A program made the position numbers and the translations under genes. From positions 4,216,001 through 4,280,000 of the forward strand of contig JASJZC010000002.1 of the NCBI GenBank assembly GCA_037178855.1: a DNA stretch of 64,000 bases, given 5' to 3'. The notes below the pieces were generated by a model. It was not told the DNA's origin and ran no database searches. It saw only the letters and a program-made list of their open reading frames with translations. Shown here in pieces: positions 45,507 to 56,937 of the stretch; within the stretch, counting starts at the first letter, position 1; the number at the start of each line of letters is the position of its first letter. This DNA comes from Oscheius sp. JU75. Lineage: Eukaryota; Nematoda; Chromadorea; Rhabditida; Rhabditidae.

Positions 45507-46650
45507 TTAGAGTTCAGGAAGAGAGGGTAGTTGACACTTGGTAGCTGTGATAACATCCGTGATGTTGACCACTCGGCCTTGATAGCGGACCTGAAAGAGA
45601 AGTCTTCAATTCTTTTCCCAAAAAGTCTACCTCCATGAATACACTGTCCGGACTACTGGCACAGTTCAGTCGAGTTCCGATGGGTTCTCCTTGGACGATG
45701 TGCTTTCGTCCAAAGCCGAGCTCATTTCTCACCTTTGTGTTATAGAGTCGGACCTCGAAGCCTATAGACATGTTTGAGGAACAAAAACAAACTGACCGAT
45801 CCAGCTGTCTGTACCCACGATGAAGATTCCATCGTTCTCGCAGCCATCGTACTGGCTCATGGCATCATAGTTCAGCCGAGTTCTGGGTCATTTCACTAGC
45901 TGCAGTGTGACTACCTACCTTCCAATAGTTTCTCCATCGATCGGCGAATAAATCAGAGGGGTACGAGATCCCTCTCCTGGTTCGTCAATCATCGTGCACT
46001 CGAGATCCCAACCTCGAACTCCATTGTACCGTTTGTCCGGTCGGAAAGCCTCTCCGAGCATCGAATTGCGCATGTTTGACTCACAGATCTGACCGGTGCA
46101 CATGCCTAAAAAATCACACTAACTACCAGATCTCTAGAGAAAATTCACAGTTTTGGAGATGGTAAGTCGGGTCAATGGCCTTTCCCTCTCTGTACAGTCT
46201 CATCTCAATGTGGGACTCTACGTCTCCTTGGAAAGAAGGAGCAAAGCAAGTTCTATCCATCACGGTACCAATCTCGTCCCCAGCCTCAACGAATCCTCCG
46301 AAAGAGTTGAGTTTGATCGAAGAGATGTGCACGGCGTAGCCTCTCCACTGTCCAGTTCCTTCGATTCGGACTCCCTGATCGGCACATTTCTTCTCCTTCG
46401 AGCCTCCGAAAGGTCGCCAGAAGAACATTTCACCGGCAAAGGGAGCTCTGACTATCTGTCCTTTTCCACAAACCAAGTCGATTCCATCAATAATCTCGCC
46501 ATTAGCTCTGTTACTATGTTTATTTTCTCTTGAAGAAAAGCTACCTGGCTGTATGGAAGTTTCCACAGGATCCATCGGCAGAAGGGCATTCTCGCAACTT
46601 GTTCTCCGAGTTGTCTGCGCAGATCTGCTTCATACATCCCAGTCCGGATG
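45507..46650 (-). CDS. lect-2: LECT-2-like protein with two M23-type domains (5' exon unresolved)
   Basis: Minus strand, stop TAA 45507-45509. Exons give two tandem copies of the LECT2/M23 fold. Domain 1: CMKQICADNSENKLREC, GSCGNFHTARANGEII, DGIDLVCGKGQIVRAPFAG, GVRIEGTGQWRGYAVHIS, DVESHIEMRL. Domain 2: CTGQICESNMRNSMLGEAF, NGVRGWDLECTMIDEPG, TPLIYSPIDG, DSWIGFEVRLYN. LECT2 is a secreted metallo-fold protein; in C. elegans it guides sensory dendrites. The zinc-ligand histidine seen in vertebrate HQGVD is replaced (IIDGID and VRGWD) and the second His of HVH is lost, so zinc binding is doubtful. The first confident exon starts after an acceptor at 46651; the signal-peptide exon was not fixed. 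Confidence 0.82.
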
Positions 46651-46771
46651 CTGAAAAGATATTTTTTAACTGATTACTTTATTGTTTCGTGTTCATTGTT
46701 GCAGCCATGTCACAATAACTCGGAACAGCTGTGCTGGCAGTGAATGAGGCTCACGAGAAATACAAGAAGGA

Positions 46772-46854
46772 GGAAAGTACATCATAAACAATGTGAGCTT
46801 GGTGCGAGCTGAACACATACGTTCAGGTCGATTTTGGGATTTATAATTACCAGC
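46772..46854 (+). repeat. Direct repeat, copy 1
   Basis: Begins ggaaagtacatcataaacaa, continues to tttgggatttat and attaccagc. About 75% identical by eye to copy 2 at 47151-47236. Starts upstream of the LECT-2-like gene. Confidence 0.7.
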
Positions 46855-47150
46855 ATCTAAAGTAATTAGCTGTGACTTTAGATCTCGGAAACGTTTCGTA
46901 CAAAAAGAATCTGTAGCCAGATTGAATGTATGCTAGTGAGGAAGAAACTGCAGATTGTTACGAAGATAAAACGTACCATAATGAGCAGCGAGTAGCAACA
47001 ACCACGGCAGGAGCATATTGTGTGGCTCTGGGAGAACGCGCCTGTCGCAATTGAGGTCACCTCCCGCAACTTATCAAAGAGGCCATGTATACAAATGATA
47101 ATGCACAGAAGACTAGACAATGTTAATCTCCAGTAACTCGAGCAAAGACA

Positions 47151-47236
47151 GGAAAGTACATCATAAACAACGTAAGCTTGGGTCTAACTGGACACACAGT
47201 TTTAGATCTGATTTTTGGGATTTATGATTACCAGCC
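47151..47236 (+). repeat. Direct repeat, copy 2
   Basis: Same unit as 46772-46854, in the same orientation and spaced by about 380 bp start to start. Conserved cores are ggaaagtacatcataaacaa and the tttgggattta..attaccagc block. Confidence 0.7.
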
Positions 47237-49535
47237 TCCATTCCTTGGTATACTATAATCGCTGAATGTATTCATCGATGAGAGCCTTAGTGCACTGCTT
47301 CAAGGGGGTATCAGTGGCTCTACCCTATTTTAGGCCAATCCTTAACTTGTTGTAGTCGAGCACAATTCGAACAATACAACCAAACATCGCTTCGGAAACA
47401 CGTTGGCAATTCAGAGAGATTTGGAGCGAGCGCTACTTTTCGCTCAGCAAACAGGGTTCAGCACTGCCTCCATCACGTGAAGCCCATCGCCATTCAGGGT
47501 AACTCGTCCTGTCTCGCCTGTTGACCCTGATGTCATTTTATTCGTTTCCACGTCCCGTGTGCACCCGAATAAAAAAGTTCATTCACGTGCTCTAGGAATT
47601 CGCACAGTAGGTCCTAATTTACGATTGGGAGAAGCCCCGATAAGACGTAGACTTCCCCAAATTTAGACGAAGTGCCGGATGCTTTTTCGTTGAAATCAGA
47701 CGCTACGTGCACTTTTGCACTCTTCAGCAAACAATCTTGCAAAAACTTTCTTTGAAAACAATCCTAAAATCTTAGCTACTGTACAGATCCTAGTGAAACA
47801 TCATAATGATCATTCTTCAGATCAATGACCTATGTTTACCACATTTTTCGGAGGTCTCTGAAACATATGACTCTCTTTTAATCTTTTTCTGTTCAACTCT
47901 TTCCTGAAGAGAACAAATCCTCCCTTGTGACAGTGATAACTCTCTCCTGACGTCCTTCCTTTCGGCTCCCGTGTGCAAATCAGATAACCCGGTCTCTCTC
48001 TCGACCCATGTTATCGTGGGAACTGTGCCCCGAAAGAGAATGTTAGTAGAACATAATCCTGCCAACAAATAGTTAGTTTAATCGATTTCTCGGGAGCGAG
48101 AGAGAGAGTTTTACACTCTCGCCCCTCGTGCCTAGGCTATCTCTGATTGCGGCACCTGTTCCCAGCTGTCTTCTTCTTCTTTCCAGCCTTATTTGGGAGA
48201 ATTTAGAAAAGGGAACCAGGTTAATGAACTTTCAGCCCGAATGACATTGAGTAGACAGTGTGGGGATAGAGCGCGAGAAACCTGTTCGCCTTCTTTGCAA
48301 CCAATCGTTTTATCATTGGAGAAGTCTCTGGATCTTTGGGTCCACTTTGGGGCTAAAGTTCCTTTTTGAGAAGCTTACTTACTGCCTTTTCAATCCTATG
48401 AGCTCTTTCAAAACTTCTAAACCAAGTTTTCCCATTCGTACCGTCTCAGTTTTATGTCCTTTCAGCAAATAGGAATCTCGTTGAGGTCAAAGTTGAAAGA
48501 CCAATTGAACATCGAACTGATTCCGCTTTCTTCGTGCTTCTCTAAATTTCTTCGTGCTTCTCTAAAATTCAATGAACCGACTCATATTTTTCTGTCATGG
48601 CGACCACACTGTTTATTGTCGTAAATATCCTGTCCTTGAGCGAAAAAGGCCCTTCTCCGGTCTGATCACCAGACTTCTGTTTGGTTTGCACTCTTTTCTC
48701 CGACCCGGGATTACTCTCGTTCCCATCTTTACTACTAGCGGCCTGCTCCTTTTATCGTTTCTCGAGTAAGGACAGAGATCATCGTCCTCTTAATCAACCA
48801 GCCCAATCAATTCTATCTATATATCGCTCTCTCTGTCAGTCCCACCTAGATCAGTCGGGATGAGAGAGAAGGTCAGATCCTGGTAGTCTTCTAGAGTCTT
48901 CTTTCGAAGTTTCTCTGTACCGCGTAAGGCGGATTAGTTCCTTTTCGTGCCTATCGATTCTGACTACCTGTCATTCCTGTTCTGACCTACACAACAATGT
49001 GAATGGGACTTCTTTTTCCAATCAACACTCTCAGAGTTCTTCTTTTGAACAGTGGAGATGAATGTAGATCAAGTAACATACAGCCAATATGAACTGCCAG
49101 AGACAATAGTGCTCCATAGCTGATTTATAGTCAACGAGTCTTTCTATTGTTTTGACAAGCAAAAAGTTGACCTCGACCAATGATTACTGGGTCATTTTTC
49201 CTCGACTCTCATGGCTCATTGACATAGCTGTTCTGGTACTTTCTATCCTAACCCAATCGTAGGCCGCCCCCTACCAGTCCTAAAAAGGCGCGTGTCTGAC
49301 ATCACTGTTGTCATTTTGGTTAAAATGTATCAGTCCCAAAATGGCTACCAGAAACTGATCAATTGACTCTCTCCAATGTTCTGACTCATATTTTTGCTGC
49401 TTATCAATCGATCAGCCCGCTTTTGTTCTCTGAAACTCATGCTCACCGCGACCTCCCGTCTCCCCGTCTGTTTGCCCACAGCTCTCTCGACTTTTTTTTT
49501 CTTTCGACCCCTTGAGAAATGGAACTTTCAGACAG

Positions 49536-51812
49536 ATGCTTCAAATGCCCATTTCGGAGCAGTCAAATGCGGAAATCAACCAGCTCAGAAGGAACTCACT
49601 GCCCACTAGTCAGAGTAGGTTTTCCCTCTTCTCTTTAAAACTTGCCTGTTCGACTTGGTCGAACTCTTTGGTACATAAACTATTCCAACCTATGTAAAAC
49701 TCATTGTGACTCAGTTCAGAACGACATGAATCCGGCTCCGATATCTGCAAGGTCTGTGGTGACGGCAACGCCAAGATGCATTACGGTAACTCTTTACTCT
49801 ATTATCTATTTTATAATGTTCAGGTGTGGTAACATGTTTCGGTTGCAAGGGATTTTTCAGAAGAACGTGAGGCTTATCCCTTCTTCCTTAGAGAAATGTA
49901 CTTTAGGCTAAAACGTCCCACGGAATACCAATGTCGCCATAATGGGACATGTATCGTGGATCGACACGAGAGAAATTCTTGTCGATACTGTCGTTTCAAG
50001 AAATGTATCGAAGTCGGAATGGACCCCAAAGGTCTGTCTTTCTTGTTCATTCAGAAATTTTCTTCCAGCTGTAAGACCTGACCGAGACGCTACGGGTCGT
50101 CACTACCAAGGTAGACAAAGACGCTCAAAGTTGAGTACGGATGAGGAGGGTGAGGTGGATGCGGAGTGGCTGAGGAAGCTGCCCGTAGAAATGAGGACGA
50201 CCCTGATGCAGTTGTCGAACATAGATCTCATGGTTAGTCGAGAGTTCTCCAGAAAATCGCGTAGTCGTACGACATCGGAAGACGAAAATACTAGGGTTAG
50301 TTTTATAGGCGCGCACCTGATCACGTCACTGGCACACACGGTTCAAAAGAGTCTTTACTTGGTAGTATTCACCTATTTTGCTTTATTCAGGTCGGTAGTG
50401 GAGATGGATCTGTCGACGCAAAGACCCTATACCCTCTACCTATTGACTCTATTCGTCGAGCTCTAGAGGATCCTTCCATCCTGGACGGAAAGCGCAGTGA
50501 GGTGACATAATTAGTTCAAGATTGTCTCATATTCCTTCCTCTGAAAAAAAACCGTCAAATCAATTTTAGATGCGCTATGACGGCTACAGAGAAGTCGAAG
50601 AGTCTGAACTGCCAGCAGTTGTCCACCGTCGTCTCATTGCAGTCATCGACTGGGTCGACCACCTATTCGACCTCATGGACATCCAGTGTCTCGATGATAA
50701 GGTATAGTCCTTTCCATATCCCTTTTTCAAGATATTTTCAGCTGGCTCTGGTCAAGAGCGCCTTCGCTCCTCTAATGGTCTTCAGCTTCAGTGCAATTAC
50801 TGCCAAAAATTGCAAACAGGATGATGTCATCTGTCTCTGCAACTTTGGATATGCCCCCAGACATTGTACTCACTGGAAGGAACCTTAGTAGGTCTATCCG
50901 TTGTTCATCCATCAATATTCTTTGCAGTCACTTAGCCAACAATCTGGCCGAAAGAGCCTTGGACGAAGTTGTCCGTCCTTTCAAGAAGATGCATCTGAAG
51001 GATGAGGAGCTGACTCTCATGAAAGCTATCATTATTCTTAACCCGAGTGAGTACACATAAAACAGCTGGTTACAGTATCCTCCAGACATCAAAACCCTGA
51101 CAACGGAGGCTTCTGAGGCTATCGCGGATCTTCGAGACCGGATACAGGAAACTCTCTATCACGTTGTCCGAGAAACTCATCCAAAAGAGGTCGCTTCTTC
51201 CAGATTCGGGAATCTACTTCTTCTCATTCCAACAGTAATGGTTAGTGTGTTTTTTCTTTTCGAGGCTATGAAGTCTTTTCAGCTCCTTGGTAGTCAAGTA
51301 GTCGAAAACCTCCAATTTCTCGACAGTTTCGGAAAACTAAATGATCGACTTGTTCACGACTTGCTGAAAGAAGAACCTCTGGGCTTGGAGGCCATGCAAG
51401 TAGTTTTTCTCGCAGAACAAAGTAAACATCGAAGTTTAGGTCAATGAATCTACGTATCAACGTAGAATGTCAGAGCCCAGAATGTCGCATTCGGCCTCTT
51501 CTAGTTCGATTGAGAGTCTGGGCAGCTGCCCTTCTAGTAGCACTGGATCCTACAGTAGTCAAGAAAACGCGCCTAGTCAGATGCCTTACAAGTATGAATA
51601 GCTTTTTTTCTTTTCCGAAACGAATCTTTAGTCTTTCATCGAACTCTCTTCCTGCAACTGTCAGTCAATTTGACATGAACCTCAATTCTGCCTCTTCAAT
51701 GCCGAACCTTGATCAAATGACAGACTGCGATCCAGACTATAATCTCACTCTGACTCCGGATATGTATAGTGGTCGGTTGGCTTATCACGCAAATGAGAAT
51801 GAGCCTTTTTGA
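49536..51812 (+). CDS. Nuclear hormone receptor, nematode HNF4-like type
   Basis: A TTTCAG (49526-49531) lies just before ATG 49536, so a trans- or cis-splice site is likely there. The DNA-binding domain is spread over small exons: CKVCGDGNAKMHYGVVTC, P-box CFGCKGFFRRTLKR, YQCRHNGTCIVDRHERNSC and CRYCRFKKCIEVGMDPK, then AVRPDRDATGRHYQ, a hinge typical of nematode HNF4-derived receptors. The ligand-binding domain follows: RRLIAVIDWVDHLFDLMD, LVKSAFAPLMVFSFSAITAK, DDVICLCNFGYAPRH, LMKAIIILNPNIKTLT, RFGNLLLLIP and LLGSQVVENLQFLDSF. A Ser-rich tail ends at TGA 51810-51812. The acceptor near 51084 (cctccag) keeps frame; an earlier one does not. It is a ligand-regulated transcription factor; ligand and targets are unknown. 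Confidence 0.9.
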
Positions 51813-51815
51813 GAC

Positions 51816-52519
51816 ATGAGACAGGCGATGACCGCTGCGCATCCACTGGAAGGACAAATGCCGCCTGCCCCACAGCAACAACAACAGAACCCGTCGCCAA
51901 CAAGTCCACCCGGAGATCGGCCGACGTTCTATATCGAAAGCACGAAACACAAGTTTGCTGTGACCACTTTCGAAAAGTTTGTTTGGTTGACAGCGATTGC
52001 TTAAGGGCGAAATTCAGTAGCTACCCGAACTATCCACAAATTCCACAGCAACAGCCTCCGCCGATGCAAATGAACGGAAACTTTGGAGCTGGTCAAATGC
52101 AGCAACAGCCAATGATAAATGGTCATCAAATGATGCAGAATGGGATGGCACCGAGATCCATGCAAAATGGTCATCCCATGCAGAACGGCATGACAAATAC
52201 GATGCCGAACGGCATGCAAAACGGTATGCAGAATGGCATGCAAAATCAAATGCCCAATGGCATGGTTCCGAATGGGATGCAAAACGGAATTCCGAACGGA
52301 ATGCCCAACGGACAACAAAGGATGCAGGGCTTCTGTACTCAGCCACAGGTAATTTGGAACACACTTCAGAACTAAAAAGAGTTTCAGTTGATCCAGAACC
52401 CTCCTCCCCAGCAACCTTTGTCCAAAGCCAACTCCCTCCCACTTCAGTACTACCAGTACGAGCCAGCCCAATATGGCCAGCAGCCGATGGAATACGAAGA
52501 AAACCCTGGCTACTATTGA
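51816..52519 (+). CDS. Q/M/N/G-rich protein immediately after the nuclear receptor
   Basis: I do not recognise the family. ATG 51816 lies 3 nt after the receptor stop TGA. Residues 1-50 include PPAPQQQQQNPSPTSPPGD and PTFYIESTKHKFAVTTFEK; a 29-nt GT...AG intron (about 51979-52007) joins this to AKFSSYPNYPQIPQQQ, then a region of MQNGM/MPNGM repeats (about 52130-52320), an intron with acceptor gtttcag near 52387, and a Tyr-rich C-terminus (LQYYQYEPAQYGQQPMEYEE) ending at TGA 52517-52519. The composition suggests a low-complexity RNA-binding or transcription coactivator-type protein, but this is inference. It may be a separate gene trans-spliced at tttttgag (51813), or extra exons of the receptor gene used when the receptor stop is spliced out. 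Confidence 0.55.
52130..52320 (+). repeat. Tandem MQNG/MPNG coding repeat
   Basis: Degenerate 12-15 bp units (atgcaaaatggc and variants) code for repeated MQNG and MPNG. Units differ at third positions, so the protein repeat seems kept by selection rather than by recent slippage. Confidence 0.6.
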
Positions 52520-52718
52520 ACGTGTCCCACTGCCTTCTCTCTCATGTCAAAAATCTCAGAAAAGTCTTTTATCCTCTTCCAAAAGTTTCCAAAGACGAGT
52601 CCCTCTTGTGCGTGTTAACCTTCTCTAGACAGTCAGTTCATTCCTGTAGTTCAAAGAAATTTAGTCAAAACGTTTCATATTATGGTGATGTGTTACCTCA
52701 AAGTTCAATTAAACGCTC

Positions 52719-53830
52719 TTATTTGCAGTAGTTTTTTTGAGCTGGCAGCTCACACATGTAGTAATAATAGTCGAAGCCGATGTCCGACCGCCATTGTCCA
52801 GCCAACATGCTCATTATAGCGTATTGACTCATTCTTCCTTCATTCTCTGGTTCTGAAGGTTTGAATAGCTCAGAAAATGTCTAGAATAAACCATTGGCAG
52901 CCCAGTTTACATAGCTGGCACTGTTCCCATCTGTCCAGCTCCAGGCGTTCGTTTTGTCCGTGAAATAGCCGATGGAAAAGTAGTCGTCAAAGACACTATG
53001 CGTCAATCCATTCAGTGTTTTGAAAGCATTCTGGATCCAGGTGTTCTCGAATCCGTTGCTTATCGAGGGAAGATTTCCTCCCAGATGTTGACAGTAGGTG
53101 TCAGCACGGCGACTCTGATCCAGCATCATAGGATTCCCATAGTACCAAAAGTTTGTCAGGGAGTTGAAGAGTAGTCCAGTGTTGTTGTCGGTAGGCGAGA
53201 GTAGAGATGAACTCGACTGACCGTTTGAACAAGTCGGAATCTTTGTAAGATTAGGTGAGTATCGACACAACAAACCTCACACAAGAAATTTTGGAAGTTA
53301 TTGGCTTTAGACTGGGTCTTTCTCCAGATGCCGCCGGCCAAAGAAGCGTTAGGATTTCGAACGATTAGGAGACCAACAGTTCCAGAACTTTTATCTGAAG
53401 ACGGATCGCTTACAATATTGCTTGAGAAGCGTCTTACCATCAAACTTACTGTAGCTAAAACTAGAGCCATCGGTCCAGCTCCACTGTCCATTGATTGCAG
53501 AGGCTCCTAGCCAGATAGAATTCAAATGAAAAGAGTCAGTGACTGAAAAAGTCTATTTCATTGCAAGGTACAGTTTTTCACTGTTCACAAGGAAATCATT
53601 TTGAGTTTGATCCTTCACGGATGGCAAATGTCCTCCGAGATTGTTACAAATACTCTCAGCGGCTGTCCAAGTGGCAACAAAACTGAAGTTTTAGGTAATC
53701 ATTAAAGTTTCTGAGAGACTTACTGTGATTGGATGTAACAAGAGTTGTAATCTGTTGACTCTATGGCCCCAGATAGAGGACATTTGCTGAAAGATAGAAC
53801 AGGAAGAGTGATCAGGATCCAGAGAAGCAT
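52719..53830 (-). CDS. clec: Secreted C-type lectin-like protein with two CTLDs
   Basis: Minus strand, ATG 53830 to TAA 52719-52721. It starts with a signal peptide (MLLWILITLPVLSFS). CTLD 1 spans KCPLSGAIES, CNNLGGHLPSV, LNSIWLGASAINGQWSWTDG and NFQNFLCE. CTLD 2 spans TCSNGQSSSS, TYCQHLGGNLPSI, FSIGYFTDKTNAWSWTDG, NWAANEPENEGR and YYYYMCEL. The WIG-like and WSWTDG landmarks are present in both. The calcium/sugar motif EPN is recognisable only in CTLD 2 (ANEPENEG); CTLD 1 has DDKSSGTVG there, so it is unlikely to bind sugar the usual way. Nematode clec genes of this type are secreted, often from gut or epidermis, with roles in immunity; that role is inferred. It ends tail to tail with the Q/M/N gene, 200 bp away. 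Confidence 0.9.
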
Positions 53831-53867
53831 CTTTGAGACTGCTATCAAATGAACTTTTGGTTAGAAG

Positions 53868-54068
53868 AGCGATAAGAGCGTGAAGACTACGTTCGTAGTC
53901 TACAAACTTCTGATCCTTGGACTGTCTTTGTCACAATTGATGACATTCTGGATGAGCCATCAACTGTTCTACATTGCACGCGTGTGAATCCGCTATTCGA
54001 CGATACGGCTTGGACTGGGAGTTCGGACTTGGCCAGACGGTACATGTTTTGGAAGAAGTGCTTTGTAC
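53868..54068 (+). other. Possible orphan exon or gene fragment
   Basis: Frame beginning GAG CGT GAA GAC TAC GTT reads SLQTSDPWTVFVTIDDILD...FDDTAW..SSDLARRYMFWKKC before a stop near 54066; it has no ATG at its start and a stop just upstream. A second frame over the same bases reads FVVYKLLILGLSLSQLMTFW, transmembrane-like. I cannot assign either. It could be a decayed exon, or chance. Confidence 0.25.
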
Positions 54069-54470
54069 GGTGATTGTCATGTCGCCCTCGTCTGCATTCG
54101 ATCGCCATAAATCCGAGATTCATCCCGTCTGGATGGCAGATGCTGCCGAAATCTCCCAAATGGCTTTTATTTCTCCGTCATCCGGACCCTGTCATAGGCT
54201 CCGTTCATTCGCAGCTGAGCCCGTATGATCTTTTGGCTTTGCTGACTGACTCAATCGTACTAACCACAGGTGGTTTGAATGTTTTGTCACACTTTTCGAT
54301 TCTCGTAAAAGAGCTGTTTTGAATTTACGATGAAGGCGGGAGAGGTATTTTTAGCTGGATCAGATCTTATAAATAGTCTTACCATAGCCTTGTTAGTTAC
54401 TCTGACCCCCTGGTTGACACTCACACTTTTGAAAATTGTCCGAATTCGAATGTGTATCTACCTGATAAGT

Positions 54471-54494
54471 CTCTCTCTCTCTCTCTCTCTCTCT
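54471..54494 (+). repeat. (CT)12 microsatellite
   Basis: Uninterrupted ct dinucleotide run in a non-coding region. Confidence 0.9.
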
Positions 54495-56937
54495 ATTCCA
54501 GGACTCCATTACCCGTTCAATTCGCTGCAAAACTTCCGCGCTTCATCCAAACAGCTCATTTGCGCACTTCCAGCTCTCTGGTACAAACTCTCATAAAAAT
54601 TGGACAGGGCAGAAATAGAAACATGGCATGTCAGTAAGCAGCGATTATTCTCGCAGACGTCAAATTGTGTTACGACTATATAAATTGTAAAAAATCGGTC
54701 CCTTCCCCAGACATACAAATCGTTTATTCATTGATTCACACAGCCTCCCTCTCGGGGAAAGTCCATTGGTTCTGCCGCACTATCTTCTATAGCAGTAAGC
54801 TAGAGAGCGACTGGATTTGTCCTTCAGTAGACACCTGTGAGATTTTTGGTACTTCTATAATACACAGACAACTTTGTCTAGTAATACTAGAGTCAATAGG
54901 TTATTGCATTCCGAAGCATTGTTAGTAACAGAATTCTGTTACGAAACACTATTTTTAGGTGCAAAGTTTGTATTTTGTACAGTGTATTTTGTACATAGCA
55001 GTCGTAGGTTTAGGAGGTTTCAAAATATTAAGCACGTCATTTCGATCTCAACACTTTGCAACAATGTTAGGTCTTGAAAGATCCGAAAGTTTGTCCCAGA
55101 GGTAGTGTTTACCAGAGGCTGCATATATTGCTAACATAATGACCCCGCATCCATGTGACATCTTTCCTGTTGTCGTCTTTTGGTCTAGACCGAGAGCAGG
55201 ATTGACCTCGCGTGTTTTGCATACGTCTATTTTTATCCGCCTTTCTTCACTTTTCGCGTGCGTCAAAGCCATAGAGTTATGAAACCCGAAGAGGCTCATA
55301 TAAGCTCGTGTGTAAGAGCAGTTCCCACACCCTTCTTCCCAGAACTTCCTCCTTCAAATTAATCTTCGCGCTCAAAGAACTTGGCCGCGTCGAGGGCTCA
55401 AAGACTTGTCAACGATTATCCGAAGATCTACCGCCAATTTGTTGATTGAAACCTCTCCTATTTCTCTTCAAGAGTTCCGATGTTTTTCACCTCCTCGGTC
55501 AACCGGTTCCCATGGGAGACCCGAATATAAATGAGTTCTTGACAATACTCCAAAGCTCAGGCAGAAGTTCTGTCTGTTGTCTCGGCACCCTTTTTCACTT
55601 CCTCTTCCGTAAATGAATCCGCCTGTTTTTGTTGATTAGCCTCCTGATGAAGCCACTTATCCTTTGCGGGTTTCGGCTGCTGTAGTCCTCCGTTTCCTCG
55701 GTTCCTGAGACCTTCTGTCGCCTCTCATTTCCGTCAAATGTAATTGCACCCTCACTCCGGATTCTCTTCCCTATTCATTCCCTCTTCCGAAGTCCAGAGT
55801 ACGTCTTCTTGTTTGCTACACTTAATAAGCAAGAAACTAGAGAGAAGGACCCAGACCACTAAAGACTCTCACCCTTCTAACCTTCTTACAGTTTTCTACA
55901 GGATTATATGCTCTGTTCCGAGTCTTCCCTACTTTTAGTCGAATCTCAAATACATATAATTCTTTCTCGAATGGATCTCATAGTATGCATGCTCTGTAAC
56001 TGAATTTATCAGAAACTTTCCTTCACCGCTACACGGACTAATGTTAAAATTATCCTGCAAGCAATTTACTTTCGGCTGTCATCGTGCGTCTTTGTAGACT
56101 GCTTACAGTAGTTTCATCCAGAAGCTATTTGCAAAGCCTGTTTGGTTATAATTTTTGTCTTCTAGCGTGTAACATTTTGATACGAAACCGCCCACATTGT
56201 TGACCTGCATTCCAAAGGCTCATGTTCCTCTGTTTATTCATCTTTCTCGTCCTTAAAAGGGTCAGAGATATCCTGTCTTCTAGAGGAACGAGCCAGAAAT
56301 CTCTGCTCCGTGTACTGATTCCATTAATCTCGATCTTGACATGTTTTATCGCTTCGTAGAAGAGACTTATGGCAGAACCCTGTTTACCCACACGTCTCGT
56401 GGCCGTGGGAACGTCGTTCCTCTCTCTCATTTTTCTCTCACTCTGTTGCGTATAGATATCCAAAAATAAGCCGCATGTTTATCTTTATTTCTCGAAATGG
56501 AAGAGTAAATAGTGAAATATTCATTGTGAGATTGGAAGGAAGAAGACATAGAATAAGAAAACAAATTACTCACTAAGACTATACGAAAGCTGTTTATCCT
56601 CTTGTACTGATTCTAGTCGTCTGTTTGCTTTGGCAGCACAAAAGATTCCATTGTTTTAACTATTTGTGACCTGACTCTGTTTGATAGTTCAGTTTCGCCT
56701 AGGTAGCACTACAGGTCGGAAGAGCCTCACCATTTTTTGAAACAAGTTTGGTTAATGCTCCGTTGGGGACTCGTGACAGGTAGCGACTATCCCAGCCGAG
56801 CTACCCTGACAGAAGCAACATTCTCCCGGAGACGCATCTCCTAAACTGTCTTGCTGTCACAAAATAAATGTGATAAATTGTCAATTAGGACTTCAGACAG
56901 ACAGAAACACAGACTTTTGGGCATTTTGAACTAGACC

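Larger units (their letters stand above)
46651..49535. other. Long intergenic region upstream of LECT-2-like and nuclear-receptor genes
   Basis: 2.9 kb without a recognisable gene, between divergent genes. It should hold both promoters and the missing first exon of the LECT-2-like gene. It contains a pair of ~83-bp direct repeats (46772-46854, 47151-47236) and a short tandem duplication of cttcgtgcttctctaaa near 48536-48571. Confidence 0.45.

Noticed and set aside
56628-56660. U6 snRNA-like start (tgctttggcagcacaaaa)
   Set aside because: Only the 5' hairpin resembles U6; the conserved internal part and terminator do not follow.
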